Position numbers and translations under genes: made by a program. A DNA stretch of 16,565 nucleotides from assembly GCA_964616825.1 (NCBI GenBank), contig CAZTSX010000034.1:1-16565 (forward strand), in the 5' to 3' direction. Under the pieces are notes generated by a model, which saw nothing but the letters and a program-made list of their open reading frames with translations, ran no database searches and was not told where the DNA came from. Positions 1 to 6,747 of this stretch are shown here, one piece after another. This DNA comes from QYOJ01 sp964616825 (lineage in GTDB: Bacteria > Bacteroidota > Bacteroidia > Bacteroidales > FEN-979). Positions within the stretch are counted from its first letter, which is position 1. Each line of letters opens with the position of its first letter.

Positions 1-2
1 AT

Positions 3-638
3 CACCTGATAAGTAAGAACTGGGAGGCTGAAACCGTAAACCGGATACTCGACCAAAAGAATACAAACCTGGCGCTCTATATCACATTCCCTAACTACCC
101 TGACATCATTGCCAGTGATCTTCGCACTCTCCGTGAGTCCAAGTTTTTAAAGAAGATCGAGTTTAACCTTGTGATACGTGATGATGATGAGTTGCAAAGG
201 TCACAGGAGATCATACAGATCCTTGATCTGGAGAATATCTATTTCAAACCTTATTTCACCGGAGAGAACCTTGAATTTTTCAGAGAAAACATCTTCGTGT
301 CACGCGAAGAGATCCTGGCTGCCCAACCCGACCAGCAACAGGTCCTCTCCAGGTTGTCAATCAACGAAACGGATTATGGTAAATTCAGTGTCACACCAGA
401 TGGAGCTGTCTATGCAAACCTCAACGACCCGGAACTGGGAAATGCCTGCAAATACTCCTTTATCCAGCTTATTGAAAGAGAGATTGATTCAGGTGTCAGC
501 TGGGGGCGGGCCAGGAAGAAAATAGCGCCATGCAAGGATTGCATATACCATTTTCTATGTCCGCCAATCAGCTCATACGAGATCTTTATGAAACGGTTTA
601 ACTTTTGTGATATCGTTCCAAATCACCTGCAACCATGA
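3..638 (+). CDS. Pseudo-radical-SAM protein of a GG-Bacteroidales-type peptide maturation system (5'-partial)
   Basis: The reading frame is open from the first bases of the window, so the N-terminus lies upstream; an internal GTG at 171 is not the likely start. About 211 residues are visible. The C-terminus has a small Cys cluster: CKDC, then LCPP followed by SSYE, and a last Cys in NFCD. This resembles the shortened SPASM-like tail of the pseudo-rSAM proteins found with radical SAM maturases and GG-leader peptides in Bacteroidales. No CxxxCxxC radical SAM motif occurs in the visible part, as expected for that family, but the region where it would sit is outside the window. The likely role is as a partner in ribosomal peptide modification in the cytoplasm; this is inference from family resemblance. 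The stop overlaps the next start (ATGA), so it is co-translated with the ABC permease. Confidence 0.7.
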   Translation, partial: HLISKNWEAETVNRILDQKNTNLALYITFPNYPDIIASDLRTLRESKFLKKIEFNLVIRDDDELQRSQEIIQILDLENIYFKPYFTGENLEFFRENIFVSREEILAAQPDQQQVLSRLSINETDYGKFSVTPDGAVYANLNDPELGNACKYSFIQLIEREIDSGVSWGRARKKIAPCKDCIYHFLCPPISSYEIFMKRFNFCDIVPNHLQP

Positions 639-1768
639 TGTGGAACTCTTTTGTGACATCATACAGGTTTATCCTGAAAAGCAAAACGTTCACTGCCATC
701 AATCTGATCGGGTTGACAGCCGGACTTACAGCATCGTTCTTCTTATTCATTTATATCATTAATGAGCTGAGTTACAACTCATTCTATCCAAACAAAAACC
801 GGATCTTCCGCACCGTTACGGAAGCATCAGGGGTAAAAATCCCTTTCTCTCCTTCCCTGCTCATTCCCAGCCTGCAATCCTATACCGAAGGTATTGAGAA
901 AACAGGAAAGATCATCTTCCTCCCTCAGGTGGTTGGTCCAATTCCGGTAAAACAGAATGATAATTTTGTGGAAGAGAACGGTTTTATATGTGCTGATCCG
1001 GAAATTCTGGAGATTTTATCCATCCAGGCGATCTCCCGATACGATGCTAACGAACAGTTAGACTCCAACTCTGTCATTCTCTCGGAATCAGCTGCTTTAC
1101 GTTGCTTCGGAACAAAGAATCCTATTGGCAGGCAACTGGATATCAATATCAGTGGAATCCCATTTTCACTCACTGTAACCGGTGTATTCCGGGATCTTCC
1201 ATGGAACTCCACCATACGGATCGATTACATGGCCAGCATGGACCTGTTCAGATCACTGATGATTGAGTTTGAGATTGATCTGGATAGTGAAGTAGATGCA
1301 TTTGAAGATGCCTATGCAGAGTCCTATGTTCTGATCGACCGGCCGAGCCAGGCCAGAGAGATTCAGGAGCAGATCCCGGCTGTACTCGATTCACTGGGCC
1401 ATGCCGATGCAGATGTGATCTACAGGTTTCAAAATATAAGCGATATCTATTTGGATTCACCGGATATCGTCAACGATTTCCATCTGAAAGGTGACCGGGA
1501 TTCTCTTTTCTATTACGCCTCTCTCGGTATATTCATCTTATTGCTTGCCGGCATTACCCTCCTCATCGGATTTGTTTCAGGAGCTTACCTTGCCCTCTAC
1601 CTCTCTGCACTGAATCCGTTGAAAGCGATCAAGAACCAGATAGTGATGAAGAGAACTGAATTCATCTTTTTTATCCCTGCGAACATTGGAGGAGGTAACC
1701 TCTCCGCTGAGGTAAAAAAGAAAAAAATTCTCCAGTTTCTTATTGATACTGTTAAGATACCTGATTAA
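635..1768 (+). CDS. Truncated and internally deleted ABC transporter permease (MacB/FtsX type), probably non-functional
   Basis: ATG at 635 overlaps the previous stop by 4 bases. Residues 1-290 look like a normal Bacteroidota FtsX-like permease: a first membrane segment around residues 18-43 (INLIGLTAGLTASFFLFIYI) and then a MacB-type periplasmic domain. The second membrane segment starts at FFYYASLGIFILLL-like sequence near residue 292. It then jumps directly into TLLIGFVSGAYLALYLSALNPLKAI, which normally ends the third segment of the first half. About 75-100 residues that usually lie between them are missing. After about residue 335 the protein loses family resemblance, because the DNA there is the antisense of a histidine kinase gene. 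Family members are about 780-800 residues; this one is 377. The partner ATPase is not in the window. It probably once exported the product of the neighbouring peptide cluster or a drug-like compound. Confidence 0.75.
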   Translation: MMWNSFVTSYRFILKSKTFTAINLIGLTAGLTASFFLFIYIINELSYNSFYPNKNRIFRTVTEASGVKIPFSPSLLIPSLQSYTEGIEKTGKIIFLPQVVGPIPVKQNDNFVEENGFICADPEILEILSIQAISRYDANEQLDSNSVILSESAALRCFGTKNPIGRQLDINISGIPFSLTVTGVFRDLPWNSTIRIDYMASMDLFRSLMIEFEIDLDSEVDAFEDAYAESYVLIDRPSQAREIQEQIPAVLDSLGHADADVIYRFQNISDIYLDSPDIVNDFHLKGDRDSLFYYASLGIFILLLAGITLLIGFVSGAYLALYLSALNPLKAIKNQIVMKRTEFIFFIPANIGGGNLSAEVKKKKILQFLIDTVKIPD

Positions 1769-1918
1769 CGCGATAATCTGAATGAAAAAGAGGCCGGAGA
1801 GTATAATGATTACCGAGTAATTTGGATAGAGGAAAAAAGAGAGGCACAAGAAGAAACAAGTCACTGAAACCAAGGCCAAACGGATGATCACATTGAATAA
1901 GTATTTCCTAGAGACCAT
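1577..1918 (-). pseudogene. N-terminal remnant of a membrane sensor histidine kinase
   Basis: The start ATG (1916-1918) overlaps the stop of the NtrC-type regulator by 11 bases, the usual layout of a regulator-kinase operon. Residues 1-52 contain two membrane segments (about 7-29 and 33-52), followed by a cytoplasmic stretch with IRYLNSINKKLENF. This resembles the N-terminus of the Bacteroidota kinases that pair with NtrC-like regulators. Family resemblance ends near residue 93, around position 1640. From there the frame reads the antisense of the ABC permease and stops at 113 residues. All catalytic parts (HisKA, HATPase) are absent, so it cannot be a kinase. The rest was presumably lost in the same deletion that removed the 3' half of the permease. 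Confidence 0.7.
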
Positions 1919-3281
1919 ACCGTTTCATTTTGTTGTAGATCGTCTGTCTTGAGATTCCCAACTCACGAGCAGCACTGGTCATGTTTCCCATATGTCTGAG
2001 CAGGGCTTTACGGATAATCTCCTTCTCGAAATCACCATAAGATCCATTCAACTCGGGTTGTGGCATAGCCTGTCCAGGCATTTTTTTCAGGTAGAGGTCT
2101 TCAGGCTTAACTTTGTTTCCCTCTGCCAGGATGACCGCTTTTTCGATAGAATGTTCGAGCTCACGGATATTCCCTGGCCAGGTGTATGATCTCATCGACA
2201 TCATCGACTCTTTGGTGAAAGAAAGTTTTCCTCTGTCATATTTGGCAGCACAATTGCTAAGGAAATGGGTCGCCATCAACTCGATTTCCCCTCCCCGTTC
2301 ACGTAGCGGCGGCAGGTCGATCTGGATGGTGTTGATACGAAAAAGCAGATCTTGCCGGAACAAGCCCTCCATCACCAGTTTGTCCAGGTTCCTGTTGGTG
2401 GCACAAATAAGGCGAATATCAATAGGTACAGCCTTGTTGGACCCCAGTGGGATGATCTGCCGTTCCTGCAATACGTTCAAGATTTTGGCCTGCATGTTCA
2501 TCGACAGGTTACCGATCTCATCCAGGAAAAGGGTTCCACCCGATGCCGTCTCAAAACGTCCGATCCGATCCTGCTTTGCATCTGTGAAGGCGCCTTTTTT
2601 ATGTCCAAACATCTCGCTCTCAAACAATGTCAATGGAATAGAAGCCATATCCACAGTGATCATCGCCTCCTTGGAACGCGACGAACGTTTATGAATCTCC
2701 CTGGCTATCAGTCCCTTGCCTGTTCCATTCTCACCTGTGATCAGGATATTAACGTCGGTCTTGCTCACTTTGTCAACGATCTCCATCACACGGCTCATCT
2801 GGGGACACTGTACAATGATCTCCGGATATTGCTTATCCAGCTCAGCGCCCAACTGATCCTGTCGGTTCCGGAGTTTCTCAATCTCTTTATTCGATTCCCT
2901 TAACTTAAGAGCCGTCCGAAGTGTTGCGAGCAATTTATCATTATCCCAGGGCTTGATGATAAAATCAACAGCTCCATTCTTCATTGCTTTTACAGCCAAT
3001 TCTACATCTCCATAAGCAGTCATCATAATTACGCTTAGAGAAGGATCCACTTTCAGGATCTCCTTTAACCAATATAAACCTTCGTTGCCTGTCACCACCC
3101 CGGCAGAGAAGTTCATATCCAGCAGTACCAGGTCGAATGATTCATTCTGCAGGGAGCTGACGATCGTGTTGGGTGTCTTCAGTCCGGTTACCATGTTAAA
3201 CTCATCTTCGAGAAACAGTTCAAGAGCTTCCAGAATCTCTTTATTATCTTCAACAATAAGAAGGTTTCCTTTTTTCGACAT
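1908..3281 (-). CDS. NtrC-family sigma-54-dependent response regulator
   Basis: This 457-residue cytoplasmic activator has three complete domains. The receiver is residues 1-122, with acidic pair E11/D12, likely phosphoacceptor D55 in LVLLDMN, and the switch lysine in IIKPWD near 110. A coiled linker follows (about 125-150). The AAA+ domain spans about 160-385, with Walker A GENGTGKG (183-190), Walker B TLFLDE (250-255) and an arginine-rich LPPLRER segment. The C-terminal Fis-type helix-turn-helix is AARELGISRQTIYNK. The sigma-54 contact loop reads GAFTDA instead of the textbook GAFTGA; the critical Thr is kept. The gene should activate sigma-54 promoters when phosphorylated. Its own kinase, encoded just downstream, is truncated. 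The divergent hybrid kinase gene carries a sigma-54-like promoter and a dyad and is a likely target. Confidence 0.95.
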   Translation of the reverse strand: MSKKGNLLIVEDNKEILEALELFLEDEFNMVTGLKTPNTIVSSLQNESFDLVLLDMNFSAGVVTGNEGLYWLKEILKVDPSLSVIMMTAYGDVELAVKAMKNGAVDFIIKPWDNDKLLATLRTALKLRESNKEIEKLRNRQDQLGAELDKQYPEIIVQCPQMSRVMEIVDKVSKTDVNILITGENGTGKGLIAREIHKRSSRSKEAMITVDMASIPLTLFESEMFGHKKGAFTDAKQDRIGRFETASGGTLFLDEIGNLSMNMQAKILNVLQERQIIPLGSNKAVPIDIRLICATNRNLDKLVMEGLFRQDLLFRINTIQIDLPPLRERGGEIELMATHFLSNCAAKYDRGKLSFTKESMMSMRSYTWPGNIRELEHSIEKAVILAEGNKVKPEDLYLKKMPGQAMPQPELNGSYGDFEKEIIRKALLRHMGNMTSAARELGISRQTIYNKMKRYGL

Positions 3282-3309
3282 TTTGCTAATTTTTACACTT
3301 TCTTGTAAT

Positions 3310-3354
3310 AAGTGTCCAAATTTAATACAATTATTGTCAAATATTTGGACACTT
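3310..3354. promoter_or_regulatory. Perfect 12-bp inverted repeat, candidate upstream activator site for the NtrC-type regulator
   Basis: AAGTGTCCAAAT (3310-3321) and its exact reverse complement ATTTGGACACTT (3343-3354) are separated by 21 bases, with arm centres 33 bp apart, about three helical turns. A further half site ACACTT lies at 3295-3300. The dyad centre is about 106 bp upstream of the predicted start of the sigma-54 promoter at 3411-3427, the usual distance for an enhancer of this family. Binding by the adjacent regulator is inferred from position and symmetry. Confidence 0.6.
3317..3324 (-). promoter_or_regulatory. Possible -7 element for the NtrC-type regulator gene
   Basis: Read on the minus strand this is TAAATTTG, a full match to the Bacteroidota TAnnTTTG -7 element. 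It would give a transcript start near 3313 and a leader of about 30 bases before the ATG at 3281. It overlaps the left arm of the dyad, so activator binding could repress its own gene. No TTTG -33 element is present at normal spacing. Confidence 0.35.
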
Positions 3355-3410
3355 TGTTATATTTTTTTACCTATCTGTAACAAATCGCTGAAAATCAGGA
3401 AGATAATTTT

Positions 3411-3427
3411 TTGGTACAATTTTTGAC
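3411..3427 (+). promoter_or_regulatory. Sigma-54 (-24/-12) promoter candidate
   Basis: TTGGTACAATTTTTGAC matches the consensus YTGGCACGRNNNTTGCW at the invariant GG (3413-3414), the AC, and the TTG of the -12 part with exact spacing. The one notable deviation is A instead of C after the -12 G. The predicted start is near 3438, only a few bases before the ATG at 3444. The mRNA would be nearly leaderless, or translation would start at the internal ATG at 3474. Confidence 0.55.
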
Positions 3428-3443
3428 TAGTTAACAATCTATA

Positions 3444-5498
3444 ATGAATACAAGGGAAGATCCGGGAAAAAACATGCTGGAGGTGATTCCAGACATCCTC
3501 TTATGGATTGACAACACAGGGCATTTGATGGATTTTCATCCTAACAATCATGCGTTTTTGTTTGATCGTGAAGGAGGTGTATTGGGTCTTCATCTGGAAG
3601 AGATTTTCAACCGGGAACTTAGCGCTCAGGTATTGGATCTGGCGAAGAAGAGCCGGGAGAATAATAAAATGCAATTGGGACCGGTAACCTTTCAGGAAAA
3701 TGAGTCGGCTTCCCATTTCGAATGCAGGATTTCACCGATAAATAACGATCAGTATATTGCCGGATGGCGGGAGATCAGCCATATGGCTGAATCCCGAAAA
3801 GGTGAACTCATTAAAGGGAACAATAAGGCTACCTTAGCGCTTCTTACTGAAAGCTCAAAGGATGAGGCTATTAATAAAGCCTTTAAAAATCTCGGTGAGT
3901 CATACCATGCTGACCGGATCATACTTTTCAAAAACCACACTGACCCTGAATCTTCTGAAGTCTTTATGTCGCTTCAATATGAGTGGTCGCATCATGAGAT
4001 TGCACGTAGTTTGGATAACCTGCAATTGTCTCATATCCCATACAAATCCGATTTCATCAATTTCTACGATACCTTAAAAAGCAACTCGCCCATCATTGCA
4101 GTTGTAGATGATCTTACCGAAACTGCAAGGAAGTTTCTCGGCCAGATGGAGATCCTATCTTCTGTTGTGATGCCGGTATTTGTCAGATCCAGCTTCTGGG
4201 GATTTCTCTCAGTTAGTGATTGTCATTCACAACGAAGCTGGAAAGAGGAGGAGGTCGGTGCTATCAAAACAATCTCTGTCATCCTCGGAGCTGTCATTCA
4301 GAAACATCAGGATCAGGAAGAGTTAACTATTGCCAGATTGCAATCGGAAGAATCGGACCGCCTGAAAAGCTCTATCCTGGCAAATATAAACCATGAACTG
4401 AGAACACCTATGACAGGCATTCTCGGATTCTCCGAAATTCTTGCCCATCAACTGGATGACAATGAAACCCGTGAGATGGCGGAAAACATTCATTTGAGTG
4501 GAAACCGACTATTGGCGACCCTGAACAGCATGATCGAACTCTCCCAATTTGAAGCTCAGAAGGCGCAGTACAAGCTAATCGAGACCAAGCTCAATGAAAT
4601 GATCCTGATGACTTGTGAGACCCATATTGCTGCAGCCAAAAAGAAAAGACTCGGATTTGAAATCTATATGCATGAATCGATCTTCTCTTATGTCGAAGAG
4701 AAGGTCTTCATTAAACTTCTCAATCACATTCTGGAAAATGCGGTGAAATTCACCGATGAAGGGACGATCATTATAGAGACGAAACATGAATGGAGTGAAG
4801 GTAAATCCTGGTCATGTATAAGTGTCACAGATACTGGTCCCGGGATACCGCAAGAGTTTCATGAGATCATCTTCGAAGAGTTTCGCCAGGTTAGTGAAGG
4901 CTACAACAGGAGCTTTGAAGGAAGCGGCCTGGGACTAACGCTTGCGAAGAAAATCGTTAACCTGATGAATGGGAAGATCACCCTCACAAGCCAGCCAGGC
5001 AATGGGTGCACATTCACTATCTATCTTCCTTCCAGTCAGTTGAATACCCTGGAAGTTCCGCTAACCAGAATTGAACCTCAACATATACGAGGGGCAACCA
5101 ACTTACTGGTGCCAGAGATAAACAGGCCCTTGCCATCAATTCTGATCGTCGAAGATAATAAACTCAACTGTGACCTGATCCAGATCTATCTACGCATCCA
5201 ATGCAACTGTGACACAGCCAATAATGGTGAAACAGCTGTAGATATGGCCCGTAAAAAGAAATACGACATCATCGTGATGGATATCAACCTGGGACCTGGG
5301 ATTGATGGGATGGAAGCTACCCGTCGTATTAAAAAACTGCCCGGACATACCCAAACACCCATCATTGCTGTAACCGGCTATACTATGAATTCTGACAGGA
5401 AGGAGATATTGGAATCAGGCTGCACACATTACCTGCCCAAGCCAATAGATAAATCTTCATTAACCACCCTGATCACCGAACTGGTTAGCAAGCATTAA
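3444..5498 (+). CDS. Soluble hybrid histidine kinase (PAS-GAF-HisKA-HATPase-REC)
   Basis: This 684-residue protein has no membrane segments. A PAS-like domain covers about residues 8-115 and a GAF-like domain about 125-285. The dimerisation/phosphoacceptor helix contains NHELRTPMTGILGF with His317. The ATPase domain has an N box (NHILENAVKFTDEG), DTGPGIP, a FEEFRQ phenylalanine box and GSGLGL. The C-terminal receiver (about 553-684) has the acidic motif VEDN, phosphoacceptor D613 in VMDINLG, and the lysine in LPKPID. Input is probably a cytoplasmic signal sensed by PAS/GAF. No output domain is fused, so phosphate must go on to a phosphotransfer protein or a separate regulator. It is divergent from the NtrC-type gene and preceded by a sigma-54 promoter and dyad. 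It might have taken over the role of the truncated kinase, but this is inference. ATG 3444 is chosen by frame length; ATG 3474 is an alternative. Confidence 0.93.
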   Translation: MNTREDPGKNMLEVIPDILLWIDNTGHLMDFHPNNHAFLFDREGGVLGLHLEEIFNRELSAQVLDLAKKSRENNKMQLGPVTFQENESASHFECRISPINNDQYIAGWREISHMAESRKGELIKGNNKATLALLTESSKDEAINKAFKNLGESYHADRIILFKNHTDPESSEVFMSLQYEWSHHEIARSLDNLQLSHIPYKSDFINFYDTLKSNSPIIAVVDDLTETARKFLGQMEILSSVVMPVFVRSSFWGFLSVSDCHSQRSWKEEEVGAIKTISVILGAVIQKHQDQEELTIARLQSEESDRLKSSILANINHELRTPMTGILGFSEILAHQLDDNETREMAENIHLSGNRLLATLNSMIELSQFEAQKAQYKLIETKLNEMILMTCETHIAAAKKKRLGFEIYMHESIFSYVEEKVFIKLLNHILENAVKFTDEGTIIIETKHEWSEGKSWSCISVTDTGPGIPQEFHEIIFEEFRQVSEGYNRSFEGSGLGLTLAKKIVNLMNGKITLTSQPGNGCTFTIYLPSSQLNTLEVPLTRIEPQHIRGATNLLVPEINRPLPSILIVEDNKLNCDLIQIYLRIQCNCDTANNGETAVDMARKKKYDIIVMDINLGPGIDGMEATRRIKKLPGHTQTPIIAVTGYTMNSDRKEILESGCTHYLPKPIDKSSLTTLITELVSKH

Positions 5499-5529
5499 TT
5501 TCCTACTTTTACATGGTAAAACCACCACC

Positions 5530-6741
5530 ATGAAGAAGTTCCCCCTGCACTGGCAGATTCTTATTGCTTTAATCCTCGGTATCTTATACGGCTCTTTCCT
5601 GGGCGACTACATTGGGTATATTGACTGGATGGGCGATATTTTTCTCCGTGCACTGAAGATGATAATCATTCCTCTCATTCTGAGTTCAATCATTTCTGGC
5701 GTAGCCAATATTGGAACAGCCGAAAACCTGGGCCGGCTTGGCTTTAAAACCATCCTCTACTATCTCACCACAAGTACACTGGCGATTATTACAGGACTTT
5801 TCTTTGTAAACATGCTCAAACCAGGTGTTGGCGCCGACCTGGGATTTGTTAGCCATGTAGAGGGATTAGGAATCATGGACCAATCGTTCGGGCAGATCCT
5901 GATCAACATCATTCCGACCAATATTTTTGGTTCATTTGTGGAGGGAAAAATGCTTTCGATCATCTTCTTTGCGATCCTGATGGGATTTTTCATCACCCGT
6001 ACGAAAGAGAAAACCCGTGCTTTTATGACCAATTTGTTTGACAGCCTGTTTGACGTCATGATGAAAATCACCATGTTCGTCATCCGGTTTGCCCCGTTTG
6101 GTGTTTTCGGTATCGTGGCTTATCAGGTTAGCCAATCAGAAAGTATCGTGGTATTGGCCCAGAGCATGGGGCTCTACATGCTTGCTGTTATCCTGGGATT
6201 AGCTCTTCACGCATTTGTCACCCTGCCCCTGATCACCCGGTTTATCGGAAAAACAAGCCCGCTCAAACACGTCAAAGCCGTTACCACTCCCCTGTTGACA
6301 GCATTTTCCACCTCCTCCTCTTCAGCCACACTCCCACTTACGATTCAGGCAGTGGAGAATAATAGTGGTGTATCCAATAAGATATCCTCGTTTACACTTC
6401 CCCTTGGAGCTACCATTAATATGGATGGCACCGCACTCTACGAATGTGTGGCAGCCATGTTTATCGCGCAAGCGTATGGAGTCGAACTCTCATTCTTACA
6501 ACAGGTAATTGTAGTTGTTACCGCATTGCTGGCTTCCATTGGAGCGGCCGGAATTCCGATGGCCGGACTGGTTATGATCTCGATCATCCTGACAGCCGTA
6601 GGCCTGCCGCTGGAGGGATTGGGACTGATCCTGGCAGTAGACCGCATCCTGGATATGTTCAGGACAGCCACCAACGTCTGGAGCGATACCTGCGGAGCGG
6701 TGGTGATCGCCAAATCGGAAGGAGAAGTGTTAAAGGTGTAG
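5530..6741 (+). CDS. Dicarboxylate/amino acid:cation symporter (DAACS), probably glutamate/aspartate type
   Basis: This 403-residue inner-membrane protein is close to the usual family length of about 420. It shows the hallmarks of the GltP/GltPh fold: a serine-rich hairpin FSTSSSSATLP (259-269), NMDGT (297-301) in the seventh helix, the second hairpin AAGIPMAGLVM, and DMFRTATNV in the last helix. D375, R378 and N382 have the same spacing as D394, R397 and N401 of GltPh, where Asp binds the substrate amino group and Arg the side-chain carboxylate. This favours acidic amino acids coupled to Na+ or H+. Substrate assignment is family-based. The ATG lies 31 bases after the hybrid kinase stop, so it could be cotranscribed. 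It converges with the radical SAM gene, with only 6 bases between the stops. Confidence 0.93.
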   Translation: MKKFPLHWQILIALILGILYGSFLGDYIGYIDWMGDIFLRALKMIIIPLILSSIISGVANIGTAENLGRLGFKTILYYLTTSTLAIITGLFFVNMLKPGVGADLGFVSHVEGLGIMDQSFGQILINIIPTNIFGSFVEGKMLSIIFFAILMGFFITRTKEKTRAFMTNLFDSLFDVMMKITMFVIRFAPFGVFGIVAYQVSQSESIVVLAQSMGLYMLAVILGLALHAFVTLPLITRFIGKTSPLKHVKAVTTPLLTAFSTSSSSATLPLTIQAVENNSGVSNKISSFTLPLGATINMDGTALYECVAAMFIAQAYGVELSFLQQVIVVVTALLASIGAAGIPMAGLVMISIILTAVGLPLEGLGLILAVDRILDMFRTATNVWSDTCGAVVIAKSEGEVLKV

Positions 6742-6747
6742 GCTTAA

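Noticed and set aside
3423..3446. A -35/-10 promoter of the E. coli type (TTGACT ... TATAAT) before the hybrid kinase
   Set aside because: The spacer is only 11 bases, too short for that promoter type; the overlapping sigma-54 match fits better.
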